Origin: CAYPTB01 sp964413535
Lineage (GTDB): Bacteria > Planctomycetota > UBA1135 > GCA-002686595
Direction: 5' to 3'
Assembly (NCBI GenBank): GCA_964413535.1
Contig: CAYPTB010000054.1
Coordinates: 148,787 to 212,786, forward strand
Length of the DNA: 64,000 nt
The notes under the pieces were generated by a model that had not been told where the DNA came from, made no database searches, and saw nothing but the letters and a program-made list of their open reading frames with translations. This document shows, one piece after another, positions 25,323 through 33,186 of this stretch. The position numbers and the translations under genes were made by a program. Numbering within the stretch: position 1 is the stretch's first letter; each line of letters starts with the position of its first letter.

Positions 25323-26399
25323 TCAGACCGTCGCGCCGCCGCACGAGGAGCCCGCCCCGGCGGTGCAGCCGAAGCAGTGCCGGCCGGTCGCGATGCGGCG
25401 CGTGTCGAGGCGCGAGAGATCGAAGTCGTCGAGGTGCCGCGGGGCTCCGAAGCCGATCTCGAGGTCGAGCATTTGGTTGAAGTCGCAGTCGAAGAGGCGG
25501 CCGTCCCAGCCGACGCTCAGCGTGTTGCGGCACATGACGCTCGCCGCCGCGACCGGATTGAAGGCCGAGACGAGCGTCCGCAGGTAGTCGTCGAGGTTGC
25601 CCGAGGTCTCCAGCCACTCGAGGTAGCGGTTGATCGGCATGTTCGTGATCGTGTAGAGCTCATCGAACACGATCCCGTGCAAGCGCAGGAGCTCGCGCTT
25701 CCACTCGGCCTCCAGCGCGACCTGGCCGGACGGCAGGAAGGCTCCCACGGGATTGGCGACGAGCACGAGGCGCAGGCCGCTCCCGGGCTGACCGTAGCCC
25801 TTCGCGTTGAGGCGCTTCAGGGCCTCGATCGAGAGCTCGAACACGCCGTCGCCGCGCTGGCGGTCGGTGTTGAGCCGGCGGTAGTGCGGCAGCGAGCAGA
25901 CGACCTCGACTTCGTTCCGAGCCAGGAACTCCGGCAGGTCGGCGAAGGGCTGCGCCACGAGGATCGTGAGGTTCGAGCGTTCGATCACGCGGCGCCCGAG
26001 TCGCCGCGACTCCTCCACCAGGTAGCGGAACTCCGGGCACATCTCGGGCGCGCCGCCGGTGATGTCGACCGTCGGGATGTCGGTCGCGGCGAGCACCTGC
26101 ATGCAGCGCTCGGCGGTCGCGCGCGTCATCGTCTCCACGCGCTCGGGTCCCGCGTCGACGTGGCAGTGCGCGCAAGTCTGGTTGCACATCCGACCGACGT
26201 TGATCTGGAAGACCTCGATGCCCGTGGCCGTGAGCGGGTGGAGGCCGGCCGTCTCGAGGTGGCGGTCGAAGTCCGCACCGTGCTCGCCCGAGACCTCCAC
26301 GCGCGCGAGCCGCGCGATCTGCGCGCGCGGATCCGCGAGCGGGCTCTGCTTGCGCAGCAGAGTGGGCTTCACCTTCGGGACGCGCAGGGCTTCGCTCAT
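25323..26399 (-). CDS. arsS: Arsenosugar biosynthesis radical SAM protein ArsS-like
   Basis: 358 residues. The radical SAM cluster motif CNQTCAHC is at 72-79, followed by TGGAPEMCPEF, and the C-terminal cysteine region HCFGCTAGAGSSC fits the ArsS family, which also carries C-terminal cysteines. ArsS transfers a 5'-deoxyadenosyl group to dimethylarsenite in arsenosugar synthesis; homologues in organisms lacking arsM may act on other substrates. The next gene upstream encodes the peroxidase-like protein that is commonly paired with ArsS, 4 bp away. No arsM or arsenic transporter is visible in the window. Confidence 0.9.
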   Translation of the reverse strand: MSEALRVPKVKPTLLRKQSPLADPRAQIARLARVEVSGEHGADFDRHLETAGLHPLTATGIEVFQINVGRMCNQTCAHCHVDAGPERVETMTRATAERCMQVLAATDIPTVDITGGAPEMCPEFRYLVEESRRLGRRVIERSNLTILVAQPFADLPEFLARNEVEVVCSLPHYRRLNTDRQRGDGVFELSIEALKRLNAKGYGQPGSGLRLVLVANPVGAFLPSGQVALEAEWKRELLRLHGIVFDELYTITNMPINRYLEWLETSGNLDDYLRTLVSAFNPVAAASVMCRNTLSVGWDGRLFDCDFNQMLDLEIGFGAPRHLDDFDLSRLDTRRIATGRHCFGCTAGAGSSCGGATV

Positions 26400-26403
26400 G
26401 GGC

Positions 26404-26736
26404 TCACATGCCGAGGCGGTCGGCGACCTCGCGCATCTGCATCCCGTGGACGAGCGAGGCTCCGCCGCGGATGGCCGCGCTCACGTGGACGACCTCGGTC
26501 AACTGCTCCGCGTCGCAGCCCTTCGCCAGCGCGTCCTGCGTGTAGGCGTCGATGCAGTACGGGCACTGCACCGCGTGGGCGACGCCGAGCGCGATGAGCG
26601 ACTTCTCGCGACTCGTGAGCGCGCCGTCCGCCATCGCGCTCGTGTACCAGTCGAAGAACTTCTTCCCGAGCTCCGGGGCGAAGTCGGAGATGTGGGAGAA
26701 GTTGGCGAGGTGGTCGCTGTGGTAGTAGCCCGTCAT
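26404..26736 (-). CDS. AhpD-like/carboxymuconolactone decarboxylase-fold protein paired with ArsS
   Basis: 110 residues from ATG 26736. It is an AhpD-type all-helical domain with the redox motif CPYC (in AVQCPYCIDAYT) and the following His expected for this fold. A peroxidase-like protein of this type is commonly associated with arsS, which supports the functional pairing. It precedes arsS on the same strand with a 4-bp gap, so the two are almost certainly one transcript. It is cytoplasmic, with no signal peptide. Confidence 0.9.
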   Translation of the reverse strand: MTGYYHSDHLANFSHISDFAPELGKKFFDWYTSAMADGALTSREKSLIALGVAHAVQCPYCIDAYTQDALAKGCDAEQLTEVVHVSAAIRGGASLVHGMQMREVADRLGM

Positions 26737-26850
26737 GGGATTCCTGGTGTGGGTGGAGGCTCGTCCCCCATAAGAGCATCGCGAAAGCGGTGCCGACGGC
26801 GCAACTCCCTGCCGCGAGCACTTGCACGGCCGCAATGATCGCGAACGCGC

Positions 26851-27711
26851 TCAGCGTTTGGTCCAGCCGAAGTTGATCGACCTCCGAATCTCCTCGTCTT
26901 GGCGCGCGTAGGGACCGGTAACGCGCTCGGGGTAGCTCAACATCATGGAGCGCAGCTCGACCTGGCCGCCGACCGCGATTAGCAAGTGGTACTGCAAGAA
27001 GATGGACGTCAGCCGCGAACCTCGCATGACGTCGTCGACCTCAAGGCGCAGCGGCTCGAACTGCTCCTGTAGCCATCTTCGGAAGAAGTCCTGCACCTGA
27101 TCGGGACGTAGATGTTCATTCGCCACGAGGTTCTTCTCGTTGAACGCCATCGTGACGTCCAAGTATGCGGCGCCTGGACATCCGGTAGCTTCCACCTGCT
27201 CAACCGCATCAGCGATCGCTTCGATCATCATACCGCGCGACTTCACCCGTTTAGCTTCGACGAAGAAGTAGCGACGACACGCGCGCGTCCGAACGTCCGG
27301 ACTCTTCACTCCTGTTCGCGGCGGCACCATTTCCGCCCCGGCACCGCTCCGCCTGAACGTGGTCGCGATGAAAAGTTCGACCTGCGTATCGCGACCTATG
27401 GTCTTCCCCCTCGTTTGCGCGTACGGGAGCGCATGGTCCTTGAGAGCGGCGCGTAGCTTCTCGAGGGGGATGCGTTCCGTTCCGAACTCCCACGGATCGA
27501 GGATGAATTCGAATAGCTGGAACTCGCGAAGCGACTCCACCGCGGACTCGAACCGGGGGCTCTCCCTCGGAACGAACCTGGTTAACGACCCGTCTTCCGC
27601 GAGGAACACGCGAGCAAGCACGTCCAGACGTGATCCCGGCTTCACGTCGATGTCGAGCGCCTTCAGCGACGCGGAGACGAACTCGATCTGCTGTGAGAGG
27701 TTCCGAGACAT
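26851..27711 (-). CDS. Putative PD-(D/E)XK-like nuclease of unknown role
   Basis: 286 residues with no recognised full-length family. In the middle it has the layout of a PD-(D/E)XK nuclease core: a helix containing Glu112 (TQVELFIATTF), then SPDV with Asp139, and a strand with FFVEAKR giving Glu152 and Lys154. The N-terminal ~100 residues and C-terminal ~110 residues are mixed alpha/beta without motifs I know. Codon use looks less GC-biased than in neighbouring housekeeping genes, which would fit acquisition by transfer. It lies alone, downstream of a string of small unfamiliar genes, so it could be part of a restriction or defence islet or a decaying remnant of one. Confidence 0.55.
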   Translation of the reverse strand: MSRNLSQQIEFVSASLKALDIDVKPGSRLDVLARVFLAEDGSLTRFVPRESPRFESAVESLREFQLFEFILDPWEFGTERIPLEKLRAALKDHALPYAQTRGKTIGRDTQVELFIATTFRRSGAGAEMVPPRTGVKSPDVRTRACRRYFFVEAKRVKSRGMMIEAIADAVEQVEATGCPGAAYLDVTMAFNEKNLVANEHLRPDQVQDFFRRWLQEQFEPLRLEVDDVMRGSRLTSIFLQYHLLIAVGGQVELRSMMLSYPERVTGPYARQDEEIRRSINFGWTKR

Positions 27712-27931
27712 GTAGCGCGTGAAGAAGACGAAGTCTCCCGCAGGCCCTCACGCCTGGCGGATCGGGGGGCGCGAGGGCGTGCAAAGCGGGACGGGCGGCG
27801 TGTCTTGCATGGGGCTCGCCGCCCCGGCCCTCCGGATGGTGGCCAGCCGTTCGCTTCGAGACGCCTTGTCGCTTTCAAACCTACGGTCGAGATGGACGAA
27901 CTTGCCATCGCTGTTTGATTCGAAGTCCAGC

Positions 27932-28054
27932 ATGACCCTCACGTCAGCCCGAGGCGTCGTTGCGGCGGCCGCCCTACACGCGCGACGGGAGCAAGGGCGA
28001 CAGCGGCGTGAGGAAATCGCGCGCGGCGAGACGGTTGACCTCGACGACCTCTGA
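27932..28054 (+). pseudogene. Possible antitoxin-like fragment in a 349-bp gap
   Basis: The gap 27712-28060 holds no complete gene I can support. A plus-strand frame from ATG 27932 ends with a charged helix (RREQGRQRREEIARGETVDL) that resembles the C-terminal tail of several small type II antitoxins. A minus-strand frame covering 27748-27942 is also open and partly protein-like, so the strand is uncertain. No toxin partner follows, so this is at best a remnant. Confidence 0.2.
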
Positions 28055-28060
28055 GCTGGC

Positions 28061-28321
28061 CTACATGTCCCCGCGCGTCTTGCGGTCCCAGACGTGCGCG
28101 TAGAATGCTTCCACGTCGATGCGCAGAGCGTGCAGCCACGCCACGGCCTGCTCGCAGCTCACGATTCCGCCATGGATCACGATCTCGGCGCGAAACTCCG
28201 TACCTCGAGAGAGAACGTAGGAATTCCCCTCGATCTCCAGCGGCGACGCGGTGACCTCACGTCCGTCGGCGCACCCGATGCCCAACGCCGAGAGTGTGTC
28301 GAGGAAGAAGTCCTCATCCAT
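28061..28321 (-). CDS. Small hypothetical protein (86 residues)
   Basis: From ATG 28321 the product reads MDEDFFLDTLSALGIGCADG and continues with alternating strands and helices typical of a folded cytoplasmic protein; 11 residues more would be added by the first ATG at 28354. No domain is recognised. It is followed downstream by the PD-(D/E)XK-like gene after about 350 bp and preceded by the HicB-like gene 46 bp away (12 bp with the longer start), all on the same strand, so the three may have arrived together. Confidence 0.5.
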   Translation of the reverse strand: MDEDFFLDTLSALGIGCADGREVTASPLEIEGNSYVLSRGTEFRAEIVIHGGIVSCEQAVAWLHALRIDVEAFYAHVWDRKTRGDM

Positions 28322-28366
28322 CGAAGCCGGACCGCCTGAGTACTCCCCCCTCATGTCGTGGGAAGT

Positions 28367-28813
28367 TCAGGCGGAGATCGGCTCGCAGGCCCCGGGCAGT
28401 GCGTGGGAAGTGGGACGGAGGATCGGCGTGGTTTCGAGAACGGCGGCCTTGCGCCCCGCGAGCAGGACCTCGCGCAAACGGGCGCCGCCTTCCTGCCACA
28501 CTTGGGCCATCGCCTTCTTTTGCTCCGTGACGTCGTCTGCGCTCAGCCTCTTCACGGCCCCCTCGTACCACGCGTCGGGGGACTCGGCCGTCGCCATCGA
28601 GAAGTCAACCGCTTCGCGCAGGCGCCGCACGGCCTCTTCGCGATTGGATCCCCAGGCCACGACGTTCCCAGGCAGTGCGCGGTAGACGAAGAGCTGCCCT
28701 TCCGGCTGCTTCTTCGCCCCGAGCACGTGATCCCAGGCCCGCTCGAGGCCCAAGAAAACGAAGAAGAGAAGCTCGCAGTCCGCGGCCTTCTTGGTCTGTA
28801 GCTCCTTGGTCAT
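28367..28813 (-). CDS. Hypothetical protein with a HicB-like strand-loop-helix
   Basis: 148 residues. The middle part (VYRALPGNVVAWGSNREEAV followed by a helix) resembles the HicB/UPF0150 pattern of a strand, a Gly-turn and a helix that binds the toxin, but a HicA partner is not present and the protein is longer than HicB, with a Cys-containing N-terminal part and a helical C-terminal part. It could be an orphan antitoxin-like protein or something unrelated. It heads the minus-strand row of small genes at 26.8-28.8 kb. Confidence 0.45.
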   Translation of the reverse strand: MTKELQTKKAADCELLFFVFLGLERAWDHVLGAKKQPEGQLFVYRALPGNVVAWGSNREEAVRRLREAVDFSMATAESPDAWYEGAVKRLSADDVTEQKKAMAQVWQEGGARLREVLLAGRKAAVLETTPILRPTSHALPGACEPISA

Positions 28814-28999
28814 AGGCTCACCGGCCTTTCTCTCTCGCGTCGACTTGAACGGACGCGGGTCTCACTTTTTTTTCTGCCACTGTGTCTGCGCACGAATCCT
28901 AGTACCGATCGGCTGTTCTGGCCGACTTCCGTGCCTCAATCCAGCAGCGGAATAATTTAGCGCCTCGGCAGGGACCCCGCGCGGGGGCGCCAGACCTTC

Positions 29000-29036
29000 G
29001 CCCCTCGGCATGGCCCATGCCGGCCCCGTGGGGGGC
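29000..29036 (+). other. Strong hairpin upstream of comM
   Basis: The 348-bp gap 28814-29161 between the HicB-like gene and comM contains a perfect 7-bp inverted repeat with one spacer base (GGCATGG/CCATGCC, 29007-29021), nested within an outer GCCCC/GGGGC pairing (29000-29004 with 29032-29036). No T-run follows, so it is not a standard terminator. It could be a structured 5' leader of comM or a protein-binding palindrome. Nothing else in the gap is recognisable apart from an 8-base T-run at 28867. Confidence 0.35.
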
Positions 29037-29161
29037 AAAGGCCCAGGTCGCGAGAATCCGTGCGGATTCCAATGGAGAGGTCCGAGTGAAAAACGCGCGG
29101 AGTGCGCGCGCTCGCTCCGGGAAAACGAGACACCGCGCGCCCGTGCGCTCGTCCTCTGCGA

Positions 29162-30676
29162 GTGAAGACCGTCCGCGTCCAGGGCGCCTGCATCGCCGGA
29201 GCGCGCGCCGAGACCGTCACGGTCGAGGCGCGCTTCGAGCCGATCGAGGGCGCGCGCACCGAGGTGGTGCTCTCGGGGCTGCCCGATCCCGTGATCCGCG
29301 AGAGCCGCGGGCGGCTCCTGTGCGCGCTGAAGGAGACCGGGCTGTCGGCGCCGTCTGGGAGGCTGACCTTGAACCTCGTACCCGCCGGCAGGCGCAAGGC
29401 GGGTGAGATGCTCGACCTGCCCATGGCCTTGGCGGCCGCCGCGGCGATCGGGTACCTCGATCCGCGCGACCTGCGGGGGCTGCTCTCCCTGGGCGAGCTC
29501 GGGATCGACGGCGGGCTGCACGGAGTTCCGGGCGGGCTGGCGGCGGCTCAGGTCGCGCTCGGACTGGGCATCCTGCGCATCGTGGCGCCGCCCTCGACGG
29601 CGCGCGAGGCGGCGCTCGAGCCGAAGATCCGCTCCCACCCGTGTCGGACGCTGGGCGAGGTCGTGAGCTTCGTCAGCGGGGCGCGACGCATCGAGCCGCT
29701 CGTGCCGCCCGTAGCCGAGGAGCCTTCCATCGAGCTGCGCCGCATCGCGGCGCTGCGCGGGCACGAGGTCGCGAAGGAGGCGTTGGCGGTCGCGGCGACG
29801 GGTGGGCACGCCCTGCTCTTCGTCGGCCCGCCGGGCGCGGGCAAGAGCATGCTCGCGCGCGCCCTGGCGGACCTCCTGCCGCCGCTCGACCTCGACGAAC
29901 GGCTCGAGGTCACGCGCATCGTGAGCGCGTCGGGGCGCTTCGTGGACGCCCTCGCGCACGAGCGGCCGTTCCGCGCGCCGCACCACACCACGAGCCACGC
30001 GGGTCTCGTGGGCGGCGGCTCGCCGCCCGCGCCCGGCGAGATCACGCTCGCCCACCGCGGCATCCTGTTCCTCGACGAGCTCACGGAGTTTCGGCGCGAG
30101 GTGCTCGAGTGCCTGCGCCAGCCGCTCGAGGAGGGCACGGTGCGCATCGCGCGCGCGGGGCACCAGCTCGAGCTGCCGGCGCGCTTCCAGCTCGTGTGCG
30201 CCATGAATCCCTGCCCCTGCGGCTACCTCGGCCATCCGCGCATCCCGTGTCCGTGCAGCCCGCGCGAGGTGCATCGCTACCGGTCGCGCATCTCGGGACC
30301 TTTCCTGGACCGGGTCGACCTGCGTCTCGACCTACCTGCGCCGGAGCTCGCGGAGCTGTGCGGCGACGGGGAAGCGGACGAGGTCGGCGCGCGCGCGCTC
30401 GCCGCGCGCGTCACCCGCGCGCGGACGCGGGTCGCGTCGCGCGCGCCGAGCCCTCCGGCGGCGCGGCTCGGCGTGGCGGAGCTCGACCGCATCGTCCCGC
30501 TGACGCAGCCCATGAAACGCCTCTTGGAGCAGGCCTCCGCGCGGCACGAGCTGTCGGCGCGCGCGGTGCAGAGCCTGCGCCGCGTGGCCCGCACGCTGGC
30601 GGACCTCGACGACGCCGAGGGCGTCGCGGTCGAACACCTGGCGCGCGCGCTCGCCCTGCGACAGTCGCCGGCATGA
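29162..30676 (+). CDS. comM: YifB/ComM family Mg-chelatase-like AAA+ helicase
   Basis: 504 residues from GTG 29162 (VKTVRVQGACIAG); the open frame extends upstream but without family similarity. The N-terminal ChlI-like domain (about 1-150) is followed by an AAA+ core with Walker A GPPGAGKS (222-229), Walker B ILFLDEL, and the cysteine cluster NPCPCGYLGHP...CPCSP, then a C-terminal helical domain. ComM is a branch-migration helicase that widens recombination patches during natural transformation. Together with comEC at 11.4 kb it supports competence in this organism. The following gene is convergent, 14 bp away. Confidence 0.95.
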   Translation: MKTVRVQGACIAGARAETVTVEARFEPIEGARTEVVLSGLPDPVIRESRGRLLCALKETGLSAPSGRLTLNLVPAGRRKAGEMLDLPMALAAAAAIGYLDPRDLRGLLSLGELGIDGGLHGVPGGLAAAQVALGLGILRIVAPPSTAREAALEPKIRSHPCRTLGEVVSFVSGARRIEPLVPPVAEEPSIELRRIAALRGHEVAKEALAVAATGGHALLFVGPPGAGKSMLARALADLLPPLDLDERLEVTRIVSASGRFVDALAHERPFRAPHHTTSHAGLVGGGSPPAPGEITLAHRGILFLDELTEFRREVLECLRQPLEEGTVRIARAGHQLELPARFQLVCAMNPCPCGYLGHPRIPCPCSPREVHRYRSRISGPFLDRVDLRLDLPAPELAELCGDGEADEVGARALAARVTRARTRVASRAPSPPAARLGVAELDRIVPLTQPMKRLLEQASARHELSARAVQSLRRVARTLADLDDAEGVAVEHLARALALRQSPA

Positions 30677-30690
30677 AGCGCTTCGTCGCG

Positions 30691-31464
30691 TCAGCCCGCG
30701 TCCTTCGAACGCGATTCCTCGCGCAGTCGCTCGTCCTCGCGTTCGCGCTCGCGATAGGTCTCGTGGGAGACGCGCACCGCGACGGGGCCGCCGTCCTGGA
30801 CGCGGAAGGCGAGCAGCTCTCCCGCGGCGAAGAGGTACTCGCCGGCGAGGGTGCCGTCCGCACGGCAGAGCGCGAGTCGCCGCAGCGAGAGGAGCCCCTT
30901 CCCCACGGCTGCGCCCGGGAGGCTCTCCACCCGGACCTGGAGCTCTTCGACGGAACCCGACGTCGGCAGGAAGACGTCGAAAGCTCCGGAGGGAAATCCG
31001 CCGGAGCGCACGCTGTCCACCAGGAAGAGCGGGAGCAACGCCCCGGCCGGCGGCGTCGTCTCGCGCCGCACGGCGTCACCGCCGTTCCATGCGATGTCGA
31101 TCAGGCGCTCGCCGTCCTCGCTCCACTCGGCCATCACGGTGCGGCCGGAGCGCTCGCGCATCTCGCGCCACACGAGGCGCGGACCGCGCGTGGTGATGCG
31201 TTCGACGTGGTGCACGCGCGTCGCGATGGGTCCGAGGTCGAGTTGCATCTCGGCCCGCAAGCTCCCCCCGCGCATCCCGACCGTCGACACGACGCGGCCC
31301 ACGTACGCGCCGTCCTGACGGAGCTCGAAGTACTCGTGGCGCAGGTCGGAGTCCTCGCCCAGCTCGAAGGCCACGACGGAAGGGCTCTCGAGCGGAGCGA
31401 GCACGGGAGCAGCGCCTTGCGCTCCCGCGCCGAGGACCGCTGCGAGCAAGAGGAGGGTGAGCAT
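30691..31464 (-). CDS. Secreted protein of unknown function
   Basis: 257 residues with a clear signal peptide (MLTLLLLAAVLGAGAQGA). The body is beta-rich with alternating short strands, ending in a highly charged Glu/Arg helix (YREREREDERLREES). This looks like a periplasmic beta-sandwich or barrel-like domain comparable in layout to DUF3108-type proteins, but I cannot name the family with confidence. It lies about 90 bp downstream of the 31555-33186 membrane protein on the same strand and may be the last gene of that envelope cluster. Confidence 0.6.
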   Translation of the reverse strand: MLTLLLLAAVLGAGAQGAAPVLAPLESPSVVAFELGEDSDLRHEYFELRQDGAYVGRVVSTVGMRGGSLRAEMQLDLGPIATRVHHVERITTRGPRLVWREMRERSGRTVMAEWSEDGERLIDIAWNGGDAVRRETTPPAGALLPLFLVDSVRSGGFPSGAFDVFLPTSGSVEELQVRVESLPGAAVGKGLLSLRRLALCRADGTLAGEYLFAAGELLAFRVQDGGPVAVRVSHETYREREREDERLREESRSKDAG

Positions 31465-31554
31465 GGGCCTTCGCGCCTATCGAGCGATCCGCGCGGGGCC
31501 TTGAGCCGCCCTTCCCCCGCCGCCCCCCGCGCTCCGCCCGCGTGGGTTCCCCGC

Positions 31555-33186
31555 TCACGGGAGCGCGCGGTCGAAGGCGCGCACGGCGGCTCCGCAACCC
31601 GCCACGAAGAAGCTCAGCGCCACGAGCAGGAGCGCGTGGGGACGCAAGCCGCGCCGCTCGTGCAGATCGACCCAGGCGACGTGCCCGAAACCCCGGTCGC
31701 GCGCGCGGTGGGGCTCGAGGACTTGCGTGTTGCCGGCCAGGAAGATCGCATCGGACGGGAAGCTCTCTCCCAGGCCCGCGAGCCGATGCCGCAGGATGCG
31801 CCAGTGCGCCCAGGGTTCCGCGGCGCGCAAGTCCCACGCGGTCTGGCGATGGAGGTCCGCGGCCGTTCGCCCACGCGCTTCCTGGATCAGGAGGTCCTGG
31901 TAGGTCGCGGTGTCGACCAGCGCTCCGGAAAGGCTCGTGAGCAGCCCCAGCACGACGAGCCCGCGACCGACGCGGCGCAACCAGTCGATGCGCTCGACCT
32001 TGTCCAACGCGACGGCGACGAACAACCACAGGAACGGCAGCGCGGGCAGGAGACCGCCGGGTCCGAATCCCCACGCGTGATCGATGCGCGGAGGAGGGTG
32101 CGCGGACCACACGATCGGCAGCACGACGAGCACCGCCACGATGGGCCACGTGCGAGCGCCGCGGCGCAGTGCAACGAGGCATCCGTACGGAGCCAGGAGA
32201 ACGAGGGGCGCGAACCACAGGAGGCCGCGTCCGGGGGACACGAGCAGCAACACCACGTCCTCGAACGGTTCGTTGGAGGGCGCGACCAAGAGGGCGCCGC
32301 CGAAGGCCTGCGGAGCGGCGAGGACGAGGGCGACGCCGACGAAGAGCGGAACGGCGGTCCAGGTCAGATCGGCCCAGTGGCCGAAGCGCCAGGTCTTGCG
32401 CAGGAACAGGGCGAACTTGGCGAGCCGGCGATAACCCGCGAACACCGTGATCACCGTGGCGACGCCGAGGAAGAGCACCGGCAGCACGAGGTGCGGCCGA
32501 ACGAGCACGCTCGCAGTGAGCGCGAATCCGATCCCGAGCAAGTCGACGCGCTCGGGACGCAGCAGGCGCTCGAAGTGCTCGCGCGCCCGCAGGAGCAGAT
32601 GGAACGCGAGGAAAGGGAAGAGGGCCGCCGGCACGTCGATGGACCAACCGCGAGCCTGCGGCCAGACGTAGGTCGAGAGGCCGAAGGCGAGGCCGGCGAG
32701 CCAGGCGTGTCGGCGTCCGACGCCGACACGGCGCGACGACAGCACCACGAGCGCGCCGAGGAGCGCCGCACCGACGGCGTTCCTCCACCCGACCAGTAGA
32801 TGGGCGAAGTACTCGCCTTGCTGCACGCTGCCTCCGTCGTGGCGCGCATCGATCAGGGACAGGAGCGACGCAGCCAGCTCGCCGAGCCAGTAGAGCGGCA
32901 CGCTGGCGAGCGCGCCGCCGATCGGTCGATCCGCGGCGCTCGAGCCGTCCTCGAGCAAGACGACGTCCGTGCCCGCGTGGACGAGCGCCTGCGCCTCGGG
33001 CGTGTCGCCGAGGACGAAGTGGCCGCGCGCCAGGGAGCGCGTGGCCTGGAAGTCGAGCTCGCTCAGCGGATCCTCCGGCATCCCCGCGAAGGTGGCGGTG
33101 AAGATCCCGAGCAGGATCAGGAACACCGAGCGCGCCGAGAACCTGTCGCCCAAGCGGATGACGGCGGGGCGCACGAAGGGACTCAT
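31555..33186 (-). CDS. Polytopic membrane protein, GT-C glycosyltransferase-like
   Basis: 543 residues from ATG 33186, with about ten to twelve hydrophobic segments. An N-terminal helix is followed by an acidic loop (GMPEDPLSELDF) of the sort found at the active site of GT-C-fold, lipid-sugar-dependent glycosyltransferases. That is an analogy, not a family match. The start overlaps the stop of the upstream membrane-protein gene by four bases (ATGA), and the chain sulfatase-fold lipoprotein, 709-residue membrane protein, this protein is one coupled operon. A role in building or decorating an envelope glycan is inferred. Confidence 0.6.
   Translation of the reverse strand: MSPFVRPAVIRLGDRFSARSVFLILLGIFTATFAGMPEDPLSELDFQATRSLARGHFVLGDTPEAQALVHAGTDVVLLEDGSSAADRPIGGALASVPLYWLGELAASLLSLIDARHDGGSVQQGEYFAHLLVGWRNAVGAALLGALVVLSSRRVGVGRRHAWLAGLAFGLSTYVWPQARGWSIDVPAALFPFLAFHLLLRAREHFERLLRPERVDLLGIGFALTASVLVRPHLVLPVLFLGVATVITVFAGYRRLAKFALFLRKTWRFGHWADLTWTAVPLFVGVALVLAAPQAFGGALLVAPSNEPFEDVVLLLVSPGRGLLWFAPLVLLAPYGCLVALRRGARTWPIVAVLVVLPIVWSAHPPPRIDHAWGFGPGGLLPALPFLWLFVAVALDKVERIDWLRRVGRGLVVLGLLTSLSGALVDTATYQDLLIQEARGRTAADLHRQTAWDLRAAEPWAHWRILRHRLAGLGESFPSDAIFLAGNTQVLEPHRARDRGFGHVAWVDLHERRGLRPHALLLVALSFFVAGCGAAVRAFDRALP

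Noticed and set aside
28836..28874. A CGCGTC/GACGCG hairpin followed by eight T residues looked like a plus-strand terminator.
   Set aside because: The T-run begins nine bases after the stem, and no plus-strand gene ends upstream of it, so a terminator there is not supported.
29641..32799. A long plus-strand open frame of about 1050 codons running through comM and the genes opposite.
   Set aside because: It overlaps the real comM frame and two convincing minus-strand genes, and its product is low-complexity Arg/Glu/His-rich sequence.
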